DNA of 64,000 nt from Pseudomonas silvicola (GTDB taxonomy: Bacteria > Pseudomonadota > Gammaproteobacteria > Pseudomonadales > Pseudomonadaceae). Made by a program: the position numbers and the translations under genes. The stretch spans positions 2,954,001 to 3,018,000 of the forward strand of contig NZ_CP093280.1 of the NCBI RefSeq assembly GCF_026651855.1, given 5' to 3'. Below are positions 45,432 through 54,785 of the stretch, one piece after another. The notes beneath the pieces were generated by a model, which was not told where the DNA came from, did no database searches, and worked only from the letters and a program-made list of their open reading frames with translations. The stretch's first letter is position 1, and every line of letters begins with the position of its first letter.

Positions 45432-46826
45432 TCAGTGGGCGATATGCTCCAGCGCCAGGTTGCGGGTCTTCGGCCCGAAACCGCCGATGGTCAGGGTAAC
45501 GATGAGCATGCTGGCGACGATGAACGCCAGTACGCCCGGCGTACCGAAATGCGCCAGGAAGAAGCCGATCATCAGGCTGCTGAATACCGTGGACAGGCGG
45601 CTGAACGAATAACAGAAGCCCACGGCGCGGGCGCGGATAGGGGTGGGGAACATTTCACTCTGGTAGGCGTGGTAACTGAAGGTCAGCCAGGCGTTGCAGA
45701 AGGTGATCATCACCCCGCACACAATCAGCCCCACCGCGCTGTTCTGGAAGGCGAACAAGGTGCCGAACAGCATGGTGCCCAACGCTGAGCCGACGATCTG
45801 CCACTTGTTCTCGAAACGGTTGGCGATGCGCATGAACAGCAGCGGGCCCAGTGGGTAGGCCAAGGTGATGACGAAGGCATAGCCCAGGCTGTGGGTAATG
45901 CTCACGCCCTGGCCCGACAGCAGCGCCGGCAGCCAGTTGCCAAAGCCGAAGAAACCGATGGCCTGGAACACGTTGAACACGATCAGCATCAGCGCCCGAC
46001 GCCGATAGGGGGGCTGCCAGATGTCCCGAAAGTGCCCTTTGGCTTCCACGGGCACGGCTTCGAGCTGCGGTGCGGGCAACGTCTGTTTGAAGTCGTGCGC
46101 GCACCGGGCCTCGATCGCGGCCAGGATGGCGTCGGCTTCCTCGAAGCGCCCCTGCTGGGCCAGCCAGCGCGGCGACTCGGGCAGGCGCGAACGCAGCCAC
46201 CAGATGAACAGCGCAAACACCGCGCTGGCCAACACCACCCAGCGCCAGCCGGAGACGCCCAATGGCGCCAGTGGCACCAGCCACCAGGACATCAGCGCCA
46301 CCGCCGGTACCGACAGGAACTGCACGAAAAAGGCAAAGGCGAACGCTGAGCTGCGCATGCGTTTGGGCACCAGTTCCGACAGATAGGCGTCGATGGTCAC
46401 CAGCTCGATGCCCAGGCCAATGCCAACGAGGAAACGACAGGCGATCAGCCCCAGCGCCGTGCTTTGCAGGCCCATGATCACGGTGGCGAGGGTGTACCAC
46501 ACCAGGGCGAAGGTGAAGATGGCTCGCCGCCCGAAACGGTCGGCGATGGGGCTCAGCACGCTGGCGCCGACGAACAGGCCCAGGAAAGTCGCCGCGGCGA
46601 ACGCGGCCTGGTCGGAGAGGCCGAACACCCCTTGGTTACCGGCCGCGAAAATGCCGTCCCGGATCAGCCCGGGGCTGATGTAGGCGGTCTGGAACAGGTC
46701 ATACAGTTCGAAGAACCCGCCGATCGATAGCAGGGCGACCAGCTTCCACAACGTCGCCACGGCGGGCAGGCGATCGATGCGTGCCGAAATCAGCGCGGCG
46801 CGGTCGGGGGAAGCGGGAGTGGACAT
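45432..46826 (-). CDS. MFS metabolite:H+ symporter-like transporter
   Basis: About 464 residues with 12 TM segments. The loop DRFGRRAIFTF and the second loop LPESPRWLAQQGRFEEAD mark the sugar/aromatic-acid (SP/AAHS-like) branch. It probably imports an organic acid or sugar derivative. The ATG at 46826 follows GGGTGACTGCC. That ribosome site lies in one arm of an inverted repeat (46834-46867). The amidase is downstream on the same strand (about 115 bp), so joint expression is possible. Confidence 0.83.
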   Translation of the reverse strand: MSTPASPDRAALISARIDRLPAVATLWKLVALLSIGGFFELYDLFQTAYISPGLIRDGIFAAGNQGVFGLSDQAAFAAATFLGLFVGASVLSPIADRFGRRAIFTFALVWYTLATVIMGLQSTALGLIACRFLVGIGLGIELVTIDAYLSELVPKRMRSSAFAFAFFVQFLSVPAVALMSWWLVPLAPLGVSGWRWVVLASAVFALFIWWLRSRLPESPRWLAQQGRFEEADAILAAIEARCAHDFKQTLPAPQLEAVPVEAKGHFRDIWQPPYRRRALMLIVFNVFQAIGFFGFGNWLPALLSGQGVSITHSLGYAFVITLAYPLGPLLFMRIANRFENKWQIVGSALGTMLFGTLFAFQNSAVGLIVCGVMITFCNAWLTFSYHAYQSEMFPTPIRARAVGFCYSFSRLSTVFSSLMIGFFLAHFGTPGVLAFIVASMLIVTLTIGGFGPKTRNLALEHIAH

Positions 46827-46833
46827 GGCAGTC

Positions 46834-46867
46834 ACCCAGTATGAATGGAGCGAAGATGATACTGGGT
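46834..46867 (-). promoter_or_regulatory. Inverted repeat that can sequester the MFS ribosome-binding site
   Basis: On the minus strand, ACCCAGTAT (46859-46867) pairs with ATACTGGGT (46834-46842) around a 16-nt loop. The GGGT of the second arm is the start of the Shine-Dalgarno GGGTGA, so the stem would hide it. A perfect palindrome ACCAATTTATTGGT (46904-46917) lies further upstream in AT-rich promoter sequence. Confidence 0.4.
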
Positions 46868-46952
46868 GTTACTGAAAATGTGCTCGCTATTTCAGTGATC
46901 GATACCAATTTATTGGTGTTTTATTGTTGTTATTCTGTTTTTTCGGCAATTT

Positions 46953-48347
46953 TTATCCTTGCTTGGGCCCTGGGGCAGGACAGCTCAGGCTGATCAGTGC
47001 GCCACGGCCGTCGTCCGCGCTGCCGATGTGCAACTGGTAGCCATGCAACCGTACGATGGCGGCCACCAACGACAGGCCCAGGCCATGCCCTGGCTGGGTA
47101 TCGGCCGCCGGCGCGCGGTACAGGCGGCGTAGCACCTGAGGGCGCTCGGCCAGTGGTATGCCCGGGCCAGTGTCGGCCACCTCCAGGGTCACGTGACTGG
47201 CCGTGGCCCGGCCACGCAAGCGAATGGCACCGCCGGCCGGGGTGAACTTGATGGCATTGTCCAGCAGGTTGACCAGCGCCTCGAACAGCAGTGCCACGTC
47301 GCCCATCAGCGCCGGCAACGGCCCCTGGATGTCCAGCGTCAACGTCTGTTGGTGTTCCAGGGCCAGCGGTTCGTAAAACTCATGGACCTGCATCAGCAAC
47401 TCTGCCGGCAGGTAGGCTTGAAACGCGCTGCGGCGGCGCGTGTCTTCCAGCTCGGCAACGCGCAGCAGGCCCTGGAAACGCACCATGATCGACTCGCTTT
47501 CCGCCAGCGCCTGGTCCAGGGTACCGCGCTGGTCGGCGGCCAGGGGCATCTGGTCCAACTGGTGCAAGCGTGCGCGCAGGCGGGTCAGCGGCGTGCGCAG
47601 GTCGTGGGCGATGCCATCGCACACGCCCTTGACCTCCAGCATCAACTGTTCGATGTGGTCGAGCATGGTGTTGACTGCGCTGGCCAGCATGTCCAGTTCA
47701 TCGTGCCGCGACGACAAGGGCAGGCGGTCGGCGAGGTTGCCCGACACCACGCTCTCGGTGCTGCGCTGCAGGCGTTGCACGCGCTTGAGCGGGCGGCGGC
47801 GCAGCAGGCGCCAACCGATCAGCCCGGGTATCAGGGTCAGGGACAGGCCCCAGGCCAGAGCCTGCTGGATAATGCCGCCCACGGCCGACACCGAGCCACC
47901 ATCACGGGCCAGTACCAGCATGCGGCCATCACCGCGGTGCACCAGCAGGGCATAGCTGCTGCGCGGTTCCTCGCTGGCCTGGGCCACGCTCAGGCCCCGT
48001 TGCAGGTAGTGCACCTGGCCGTCATCGGGCAGGCTGGCACGCAACTTCAGCAGGTCGCCGGCCAGGTGCCGGCCCTGGGCGTCGAACAGGCCATAGGCGT
48101 CGATATTGGGGGTGGAATACGCCTCGCTGGCGGCCAGTTCGCCTACCAGGTTGGCGTCGTCGACCTTGGCGTAGTAGTGGGCGCGCTGCATCAGCGTGCG
48201 CTGCGCGACATTGCCCAGGTAATTGGAGATCTGCCAGTACAGCACGCCGGTGAACAGCGCGCCCCAGGCCACGAAGAACAGGGCGTAGAAGCCAATCAGG
48301 CGGCTGCTGGACGAGCGCCAGGGCTCAACCGCGGGGGGCGAGGACAT
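46953..48347 (-). CDS. Sensor histidine kinase
   Basis: A 464-residue EnvZ/QseC-type kinase. TM1 (about 18-38), a periplasmic sensor of about 120 residues and TM2 (about 160-180) are followed by a HAMP domain (about 183-240), HisKA with H248 (GIAHDLRTPLTRLR) and HATPase_c with the N-box LLDNAIKFTPAGG and G-box ADTGPGIP/GHGLGLSLVAA. It is translated after the OmpR-type regulator with a 23-bp overlap, so the two are a cognate pair. The signal is unknown. Confidence 0.92.
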   Translation of the reverse strand: MSSPPAVEPWRSSSSRLIGFYALFFVAWGALFTGVLYWQISNYLGNVAQRTLMQRAHYYAKVDDANLVGELAASEAYSTPNIDAYGLFDAQGRHLAGDLLKLRASLPDDGQVHYLQRGLSVAQASEEPRSSYALLVHRGDGRMLVLARDGGSVSAVGGIIQQALAWGLSLTLIPGLIGWRLLRRRPLKRVQRLQRSTESVVSGNLADRLPLSSRHDELDMLASAVNTMLDHIEQLMLEVKGVCDGIAHDLRTPLTRLRARLHQLDQMPLAADQRGTLDQALAESESIMVRFQGLLRVAELEDTRRRSAFQAYLPAELLMQVHEFYEPLALEHQQTLTLDIQGPLPALMGDVALLFEALVNLLDNAIKFTPAGGAIRLRGRATASHVTLEVADTGPGIPLAERPQVLRRLYRAPAADTQPGHGLGLSLVAAIVRLHGYQLHIGSADDGRGALISLSCPAPGPKQG

Positions 48348-49005
48348 AGCCGGTGCCTCTGACGGTCTGGATCAGAGGGGACTGCTCGCTGCCCTCGATT
48401 TTCTTGCGCAGGCGGCCCAGGTGCACGTCGATGATGTTGGTGCCGGGGTCGAAGTGGTAGCCCCACACTTCCTGAAACAGCATGGTGCGGGTCACCAGTT
48501 GCCCGGCATTGCGCATCAGGTAGTTGAGAATCTTGAACTCGGTGGGCAGCAGGGCGATCTGTTCCTGGCCGCGGCTCAGGTTGTGCTGTACCAGGTCCAG
48601 GCACAGGTCGCCCACCCGCAGTTGCGGGTGGCTGGCGGCGGTGGCGGGGCGGCGCAGCAATACCTCCAGGCGGGCGACCATTTCCACCGGGGAAAAAGGC
48701 TTGGTCAGATAGTCATCGCCCCCCGAGCGCAGACCGCGGACGCGCTCGTCCACGTCCGAGAGCGCGCTGATCATCAGCACGGGGGTATGAATATCCAGGC
48801 TGCGCAAGGTGCTGACAATGGTCAGGCCATCGAAGTCGGGCAGCATGCGGTCCAGGGTGATGGCGTCGAAACCACCGGCGATCGCCTTGGCAAGGCCCTC
48901 GCGACCATTGGCGCACCAGTCCACGGTAAAGCCATGCAGGCTCAGTTCACTCATGATGACGTGGGCGGTCACCTCGTCGTCCTCGATGACCAGGGCACTG
49001 CTCAT
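48325..49005 (-). CDS. OmpR/PhoB-family response regulator
   Basis: A 226-residue protein: receiver (D9, D10, D52, K102-like in YLTKPF) and a C-terminal winged HTH (about 130-222, ending RLRKKIEG and RTVRGTGYVLAPRG in sequence). AGAGGAGTAAACC precedes the ATG. It is the first gene of the two-component operon. Its targets are unknown. Confidence 0.92.
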   Translation of the reverse strand: MSSALVIEDDEVTAHVIMSELSLHGFTVDWCANGREGLAKAIAGGFDAITLDRMLPDFDGLTIVSTLRSLDIHTPVLMISALSDVDERVRGLRSGGDDYLTKPFSPVEMVARLEVLLRRPATAASHPQLRVGDLCLDLVQHNLSRGQEQIALLPTEFKILNYLMRNAGQLVTRTMLFQEVWGYHFDPGTNIIDVHLGRLRKKIEGSEQSPLIQTVRGTGYVLAPRG

Positions 49006-49177
49006 GGTTTACTCCTCTGTGGTGCGCCGGGGAAAGGGGCGTCATTGTATAGGCCCGGCTACCCTAGGGAGCCAGCGCCCGGGGCTCTATTAAATTTTTA
49101 TTTAAGCGACTTAATTCAGTGCCTTGGGCGCACCTCGGTTAAATAGGCTACCCCGTGCTGCCGAGGTTGGCCCCTTC

Positions 49178-50329
49178 GTGAACCGTCGCAATTTTCTCGG
49201 CCTGATCAGTGCCGTGTCCTTGCTGTCCCCTTCCTGGTTGATGGCCGCGCCGTTGCCGGGTGTCAGCCATTGCACGCTGCGCCACCAGGGCGAACTGACC
49301 AGCCTGGTGCTGGACCTGGCTGGCCCCGTGCAGTATCAGGTGTTCACGCTGGCCGGGCCCGACCGGGTAGTGATCGACTTGCACGGTGTGGCCGCGCACC
49401 TGCCGCCCGGGGCGCTCGATTTCGCTGGCACGCCGGTGCTGGGGCTGCGCAGCGGGCCGACCAGGACCGGCATGCGCCTGGTGCTGGACATGCACCAGCC
49501 GGCGAAGGCCCAGGCGCGCCTGGTGTCCATGGGGGGCGGCCGTCAGCGTCTGTTGGTGGACCTGCCAGTGGGCCACGCCGCCGCGCTGATGGCCCACCAG
49601 GCACCGGCCCACCGGCCCAGGCAGCGCCCGGCGGTCATCGCCATCGACGCCGGGCACGGCGGCAAGGATCCGGGGGCGGTCAGCGGCACCCGGCATTATG
49701 AAAAAACCGTGGTGCTGGGGATCGCCACGGCCTTGCATCAACAACTGAGCCGCGACCCGCGCTTCCACCCGACCATGAGCCGCGACAGCGACTTTTTCGT
49801 GCCATTGCACCAGCGGGTGCTATTGGCCCACCAGCGCCGGGCCGACATGCTGGTGTCGATCCACGCCGATGCCGCGCCATCGCGCTCGGCCCGCGGTGCT
49901 TCGGTGTACGTGCTGTCGCCTCACGGTGCCACATCGGCCATGGCCCGTTATATCGCCGAGAGCGAAAACAGCTCCGATGCCTACGCCGGGGTGTTCGACA
50001 GCACCCTGAGCAACGACGACCCCATGGTTTCCAAGGTGCTGGTGGACATGTCCATGAACGCCACCATCGCCTCAAGCCTTGACCTGGGGCGCATGGTGCT
50101 CGGGCATTTCAAGCAGGTCACCAACCTTCACCAGCAGCGGGTGGAGCAGGCCGGTTTCGCGGTGCTCAAGTCGCCGGACATTCCGTCGATCCTGGTGGAG
50201 CACGGGTTCATGAGCAACCCTTACGACTGCGGGCGGTTGATCAGCCATCGTCACCAGGTGGAACTGGCCCAGGCGCTGCACACCTCCATTGGTGACTATT
50301 TCCACAAGTACCCGGTACACGTCGCCTAG
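49178..50329 (+). CDS. amiC: N-acetylmuramoyl-L-alanine amidase (AmiC-like, Tat-exported)
   Basis: A 383-residue periplasmic cell-division amidase. A twin-arginine signal (NRRNFLGLISAVSLLSPSWL) is followed by an AMIN domain (about 28-125) and an Amidase_3 domain (about 150-378). Zinc/catalytic residues are in AIDAGHGGKDPGA, HYEKTVVLGIA, VSIHADA and LVEHGFMSN. It cuts peptidoglycan stem peptides at the septum. The start is read as GTG 49178 to place the Tat motif at the N-terminus. Its last 4 bp overlap the convergent DUF4337 gene. Confidence 0.88.
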   Translation: MNRRNFLGLISAVSLLSPSWLMAAPLPGVSHCTLRHQGELTSLVLDLAGPVQYQVFTLAGPDRVVIDLHGVAAHLPPGALDFAGTPVLGLRSGPTRTGMRLVLDMHQPAKAQARLVSMGGGRQRLLVDLPVGHAAALMAHQAPAHRPRQRPAVIAIDAGHGGKDPGAVSGTRHYEKTVVLGIATALHQQLSRDPRFHPTMSRDSDFFVPLHQRVLLAHQRRADMLVSIHADAAPSRSARGASVYVLSPHGATSAMARYIAESENSSDAYAGVFDSTLSNDDPMVSKVLVDMSMNATIASSLDLGRMVLGHFKQVTNLHQQRVEQAGFAVLKSPDIPSILVEHGFMSNPYDCGRLISHRHQVELAQALHTSIGDYFHKYPVHVA

Positions 50330-50892
50330 ATGTGCAGCCAGGCCAGCCCGCCCAGCACCACGCTCAGGGCCGCGGCGCCCATGGAGAGCTTTTCCAGCCA
50401 TTCCTTGCGGGTCAGCAGGGTCATGGCCGCCAGGGAAATGGCGATCTGGATCGCCATCATCGCCTGGGCCCAGCGATGGTGCTGGTGCAGGATGGTTTCG
50501 GACTTCACGTCCCACTCGGCGGCTTCCTTCTCCAGCGCCTCGGCCTTCTGCCGGGCGTCTTCCTTCTGCACCTTGTAGCGTTCCACCTCGGCTTGGTAAT
50601 GGGCCGCGTCCATGCCAGGAATGTGGCTGGCCAGGTCGGCCAGGTTCTGCCGGCTGGACTTGGCCTGGTAGTAGTTCCACTGGTTGGAGGCTTCGGTTTT
50701 CTTGATGGCGGCGTTGTTCTTGTTCATCGCCGCCTCGCTCTCGGTGGAGCCAGCCTGGTAGCTGAGCAAGGCACCGATGGTGGCCATGACCGCCGTCATC
50801 ACCGCGATCTTGTTGGCGAAGCCGTCACCGCTGTGGTGGGCGTGCTCGACGTGGTGTTCGTGGGGTGAAGGGACTTCATAGGATTCGGACAT
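50326..50892 (-). CDS. DUF4337 membrane protein
   Basis: A 188-residue protein. A His-rich N-terminus (HEHHVEHAHHSGDG) could bind metal. TM1 (about 29-47), a long charged coiled-coil middle (about 55-130) and two C-terminal TM segments (about 143-188) follow. This layout is DUF4337. The function is unknown. It has only a weak ribosome site. Confidence 0.82.
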   Translation of the reverse strand: MSESYEVPSPHEHHVEHAHHSGDGFANKIAVMTAVMATIGALLSYQAGSTESEAAMNKNNAAIKKTEASNQWNYYQAKSSRQNLADLASHIPGMDAAHYQAEVERYKVQKEDARQKAEALEKEAAEWDVKSETILHQHHRWAQAMMAIQIAISLAAMTLLTRKEWLEKLSMGAAALSVVLGGLAWLHI

Positions 50893-51033
50893 GGTGCGTG
50901 TGCTGCCTTGGGGTATTGAAAACGAGCGGGCGGCCGGTGGCCGTCGCGGGCGCGAATATAGGTCAAAACCCTGGGGGCGCCTAGCGGGGCGGGGGTGTCA
51001 GGCGTGAAGTTTCATCTGCTGAGCGGTGAGGGT

Positions 51034-51057
51034 GGGGAGCTGGCTTGCCAGCTCCCC
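51034..51057. terminator. Perfect hairpin GGGGAGCTGGC-TT-GCCAGCTCCCC
   Basis: An 11-pair stem with a 2-nt centre, 22 bp after the antiporter stop on the minus strand. It probably ends that transcript, though no T tract follows; it also resembles REP hairpins. Confidence 0.5.
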
Positions 51058-51078
51058 AGTGCCTGGGCAAGCGCGGAA

Positions 51079-52890
51079 CTAGTCTTCCGGCCGCTCGGGT
51101 CCGTTGCTGTCGGACTGGAACAGGGTCTCCAGTTCGCTGCGCGCCTCCTGGGCTGTCTGCATCACCTTCGCGGCGTCGTCGCGTACCAGGTACTGGGCGG
51201 CCAGCACCTGTTCATCGTGCTGCTTGAAGCGCTGGATGCGCCAATGGGCCTGCTCTTCGCTCAAGCCCAGGCCTACCAGGGTGCGGCGGCTCATCTCCAG
51301 GCTGGAGTAAAAGGTTTCGCGCACGGCCTGCGCACCGGCGTCCACCAGGCGGTGCACATGCTGGCGGTTGCGGGCACGGGCGATGATCTTGATGTGCGGG
51401 TACAGCCGGTGCACCAGCTCCGCCGTCTTGATGTTGGTCTCGGGGTCGTCGGTGGCGATGACAAAGTACTCGGCCTCGCCGACCTTGGCCGCACTGAGGA
51501 TCTCGGGCCGCAGCGGGTCCCCGTAGAACACCGGCACGTTGCCGAAACTGCGGGTCAATTCGATGGTATCCACCGAGGTGTCCAGGGCCACGAAGGAGAC
51601 GTTCTGGGCGCGCAGGATCCGCGAGATGATCTGGCCCATGCGGCCCATGCCGGCGATCACCACCCGCGGCGCATCGGTATCGATGGTGGTGTACTGCTCG
51701 GGTACCGGTACCACCGGTTTTGGCCGCGACTTGATCCAGCGTGCGCAGGCCAGCAACAGCAGGGGTGTCACGGCCATGGACAGGGTGATGGTCAGTAGCA
51801 GGGTGTCATACAGGTGCTGGTCGAAGAGGTTCTGGTCGCGGCCGATCTTGAACACCACGAAGGCGAATTCGCCACCCGCGGCCAGCACCACCCCCAAACG
51901 CACCGCGCCGATTCTGGTCAGGCCCCCGGCCAGGCGGCCGATGAACAACAGCACCGGCAATTTGATCCCGATCAACAGCAGCATCAGTCCCAGTACCGTG
52001 GCAGGGGATTCCAGCAGCAGTTGCAGGTTGGCGCCCATGCCCACGCTGATGAAGAACAGCCCCAGCAGCAGGCCCTTGAAGGGCTCGATCTGCGACTCCA
52101 GTTCATGGCGATATTCCGAGTCGGCCAGCAGCAAACCGGCCAGAAATGCCCCCAGCGCCATGGACACGCCGGCCAGGTCCATCAGCCACGCAGTACCGAT
52201 CACCACCAGCAGCGCCGTGGCGGTGGACACCTCGGGCAGCCCGGTGCGGGCCACGGTGCGAAACACCGGGCGCAGCAGGTAACGGCCACCCACCACTACC
52301 ACGGCGATACTGCCCAGTACGCGCAGGCCATGGTTGAGGCTGTCGCCGGGCACGGCGTCATGGCCGCTATCGGCCAGCAGGGGCACCAGGGCAATCAACG
52401 GGATGGCAGCGATGTCCTGAAACAGCAGAATGGCAAACGCCAGCCGCCCGTGCGGGCTGTTGAGCTGCTTGCTCTCGGCCAGGCTCTGCAAGCCAAAGGC
52501 GGTGGACGACAACGCCAGCCCCAGGCCCAGCACCACGGCGGTCGGCAAGGGCTGGTGAAAGCCCAGCAGCGCCACGGCACCGATGACCACACCGGTCAGC
52601 AGCACCTGGGCCAGGCCCACGCCAAACACCGACTTGCGCATGACCCACAGGCGCCGGGGTGACAATTCAAGGCCGATGATGAACAGCAGCAACACCACGC
52701 CCAGTTCCGAGATATGCGAAACGCTTTGCGGGTTGCCGATCAACCCCAACACCTGCGGCCCGATGATCACTCCTGCGAACAGGTAACCGAGCACGGCGCC
52801 CAGTTGCAGGCGCTTGGCCAGGGGCACGGTGATGACGGCCGCGAACAGAAACACGACGGCGGCTTGTAGCAGGCTCCCTTCATGGGGCAT
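51079..52890 (-). CDS. Kef-type K+/H+ antiporter (CPA2) with RCK domain
   Basis: About 603 residues. The N-terminal part is a CPA2 Na+/H+-exchanger domain with 12 or so TM segments. A cytosolic TrkA_N/RCK domain follows (VIAGMGRMGQIISRILRAQ, GxGxxG) and ends near residue 535. It matches KefB/KefC, which release K+ during electrophile stress and are gated by glutathione adducts. No KefF/KefG ancillary flavoprotein gene is adjacent. The ATG at 52890 has AAGGAG at normal spacing; the GTG 9 bp upstream would be too close. Confidence 0.88.
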   Translation of the reverse strand: MPHEGSLLQAAVVFLFAAVITVPLAKRLQLGAVLGYLFAGVIIGPQVLGLIGNPQSVSHISELGVVLLLFIIGLELSPRRLWVMRKSVFGVGLAQVLLTGVVIGAVALLGFHQPLPTAVVLGLGLALSSTAFGLQSLAESKQLNSPHGRLAFAILLFQDIAAIPLIALVPLLADSGHDAVPGDSLNHGLRVLGSIAVVVVGGRYLLRPVFRTVARTGLPEVSTATALLVVIGTAWLMDLAGVSMALGAFLAGLLLADSEYRHELESQIEPFKGLLLGLFFISVGMGANLQLLLESPATVLGLMLLLIGIKLPVLLFIGRLAGGLTRIGAVRLGVVLAAGGEFAFVVFKIGRDQNLFDQHLYDTLLLTITLSMAVTPLLLLACARWIKSRPKPVVPVPEQYTTIDTDAPRVVIAGMGRMGQIISRILRAQNVSFVALDTSVDTIELTRSFGNVPVFYGDPLRPEILSAAKVGEAEYFVIATDDPETNIKTAELVHRLYPHIKIIARARNRQHVHRLVDAGAQAVRETFYSSLEMSRRTLVGLGLSEEQAHWRIQRFKQHDEQVLAAQYLVRDDAAKVMQTAQEARSELETLFQSDSNGPERPED

Positions 52891-52994
52891 GGGGGTCACT
52901 CCTTGGTAGTGGGGACAGACCTCGGTCCAGGGGGTTCAGGTGGCAGGGCGTGACGGGGTGCGCAGCTAGCGGACCGTCGCCCCGCCAGGCCCGA

Positions 52995-54032
52995 TCAGCG
53001 GCCGCCCAGCGTCTGCAAAAAGGCCTCGAACGAGGCTCGATGCCTGCGCCCTGGCCGCGGCAGGCCCTTGGGCCAGTGCGGGGTGATTGCCAGTTCGGCC
53101 TTGTCCAGCGCCTTGATACCTTTGCTCCAGAACACCGGTGCGCAGCTTTGCTGGTAGCGATCGCCGCCCATCTGATAACCATATAGCAGGTGCCGCGCCG
53201 GGCGCTGCAATGCCTCGGGCAGGGTGGCGGTACGCAGTTTGACCAGGCCGCGGCGCAACGGTGAGGGGCGAGGGCGCTCGCGCGGGAATTCGCGGCTGGC
53301 CGCCACCAGTGCCTGGCTGAAGGTGCTGCCATGGTGGGCGAAGAAACTCGCCGCCATGGCGTGGAAAAATTCCTTCTCGGCATAGTAATGCACGATATGC
53401 GGCCGGCCTTCAGTGACCTGCAACCCATCCAGGCTGAACGACAGGGCGACTTGCTCAAGGGTGTGGAGGCCCTTGACCTGAGCGCTCCAGTGGTCGATAC
53501 GGGCGATCACTTCGTCCATCAGCCCGGCATCGTCGCGGTGCAGGCCGCACAGGCCGCTGTTGTACAGGCGCAGGGAGGACGCCGCGCTGGTCTGGCCATG
53601 TTCCTCGGCATGCCTTGCAAGCGCGCTGAATTCCTCGCGCTGACGAGCCTCCTGCCAGTCGAACTCGAACTCGTCGACCACGAACGCACCCGGTGCGATC
53701 GCCTCGAACAGTGCGCTGGGCGAAGCCTTGAACAAGGTGTCGGTGTCGATGAACAAGGTTCGCTCGCCCAACCGCGCACCCGCGGCAATGGCGCAGGCCT
53801 TGATCCGATGGGTATAGCCGTGGGTGCCGCGCCATTGAGCCAGGGTGTCACTGGTCAGCGCAATGACGTGCACCGGCCACCCGGCAAACACATCAGGTTG
53901 GTCGGTCATGACGTGAATGCTGAAGTCGTCATCGGCGTTGCGCCAGGCAAGGGCCGAGAGCACGCTCAGCCGGGCTTCGCGGTGGTAGGTCGGGTTCTGG
54001 CCGTACACCAGGTACAAAAGATGGTTCGACAC
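52995..54032 (-). CDS. Glycosyltransferase-like protein of unknown function
   Basis: About 345 residues if started at GTG 54032 (SNHLLYLVYGQNPTYHREA). TLFIDTDTLFKASPSALFE carries a DxD-type motif after a hydrophobic strand, and LRLYNSGLCGLHRDD follows, the layout of GT-A (GT8-like) sugar-nucleotide transferases. The remaining half is basic and Arg-rich. AAGGAT lies 12 nt before the GTG; a longer upstream frame exists but runs through non-coding-looking sequence. No polysaccharide genes adjoin. Confidence 0.6.
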   Translation of the reverse strand: MSNHLLYLVYGQNPTYHREARLSVLSALAWRNADDDFSIHVMTDQPDVFAGWPVHVIALTSDTLAQWRGTHGYTHRIKACAIAAGARLGERTLFIDTDTLFKASPSALFEAIAPGAFVVDEFEFDWQEARQREEFSALARHAEEHGQTSAASSLRLYNSGLCGLHRDDAGLMDEVIARIDHWSAQVKGLHTLEQVALSFSLDGLQVTEGRPHIVHYYAEKEFFHAMAASFFAHHGSTFSQALVAASREFPRERPRPSPLRRGLVKLRTATLPEALQRPARHLLYGYQMGGDRYQQSCAPVFWSKGIKALDKAELAITPHWPKGLPRPGRRHRASFEAFLQTLGGR

Positions 54033-54394
54033 GATGCGGCAGTATCCTTGCAGCGGCACTTGGCCCAGGCGGCCCGGCTGTGGAGTGTGGGTAGTCGGTG
54101 GTGGGGTAGGCAGGATCGCAGGGGTAGCGCTTGAAGCAGGGCATGGCCCCCGGGATTGCGTTGTCGCCACGGCATAAATCGGCGCCGATGATACAGCGCC
54201 TGACACCGATGTCGACATTTTCACCCACATGGGGCTGCCCATGGGGTGCCCGGCTTGCCTGCGAACGCGGCCTTCGCACGCCCCGTCGGCAGGTGTTTGT
54301 ATCGTGTTTGTTTCAAAGTCGCGCGAGCAAACGCTGCAATCTCCGGTCACAACCGTAAGGGCGGCTTCACCGTCCACATCTGGGAGAACTGCAC
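54033..54394. other. 362-bp intergenic region without a gene
   Basis: Divergent promoter region of the glycosyltransferase-like gene and the glycine-rich lipoprotein. I see no RNA gene or strong palindrome. GGGAGAACTGCAC just before 54395 is the lipoprotein ribosome site. Confidence 0.6.
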
Positions 54395-54607
54395 ATGCAC
54401 AAGTACTTTGCGAAGCTGACGATCGTCGCGGTGTTGATGTCGACGTTGGGAGGTTGCTGGATCTTTGACCCACACCACGGTGGCCACGGCGGTGGCGGGG
54501 GTGACCGCGGCGGTATGCAAGGCGGCCCTGGTGGTGGTCCAGGTGGCGGCGGCCCAGGCGGTGGCGGTGGCCCAGGCGGCAATGGCGGCGGGGGTGGCTC
54601 GCGCTGA
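54395..54607 (+). CDS. Small glycine-rich lipoprotein
   Basis: A 70-residue protein. A type II signal peptide ends in the lipobox LGGC (C21), so it should be lipid-anchored. The mature 50 residues are almost only Gly with Pro, Asp, Arg and His (HHGGHGGGGGDRGG). Base composition rises with the GGC/GGT repeats. It may be a surface or envelope structural protein; no family is recognised. GGGAG precedes the ATG by 8 bp. Confidence 0.7.
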   Translation: MHKYFAKLTIVAVLMSTLGGCWIFDPHHGGHGGGGGDRGGMQGGPGGGPGGGGPGGGGGPGGNGGGGGSR

Positions 54608-54634
54608 GGCAGGCCTTTTCAACAGGCAAAAGAA

Positions 54635-54652
54635 AGCCCGCAACGAGGCGGG
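54635..54652 (-). terminator. Intrinsic terminator of the HbpS-like gene
   Basis: On the minus strand GCCCGC-CTCGTT-GCGGGC is followed by TTTCTTTT, a good rho-independent terminator for the gene at 54786-55310. Confidence 0.6.
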
Positions 54653-54785
54653 CCAAATGAATCATCACAAAGGAGTAGGGGTACTGTGCGCCTTCGTTTG
54701 TGAAGGCGGTGTGAAAAGCCGCCAAGGTGAAAATACTTTCATCGCGGCGGCACAGTCCCCCTGGCTCACGCGGCCGGGTCAGGCG

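Noticed and set aside
54033-54725. N-terminal extension of the glycosyltransferase-like protein by about 230 residues
   Set aside because: It runs antisense through the glycine-rich lipoprotein and is Thr/Ser/Arg-rich without homology features.
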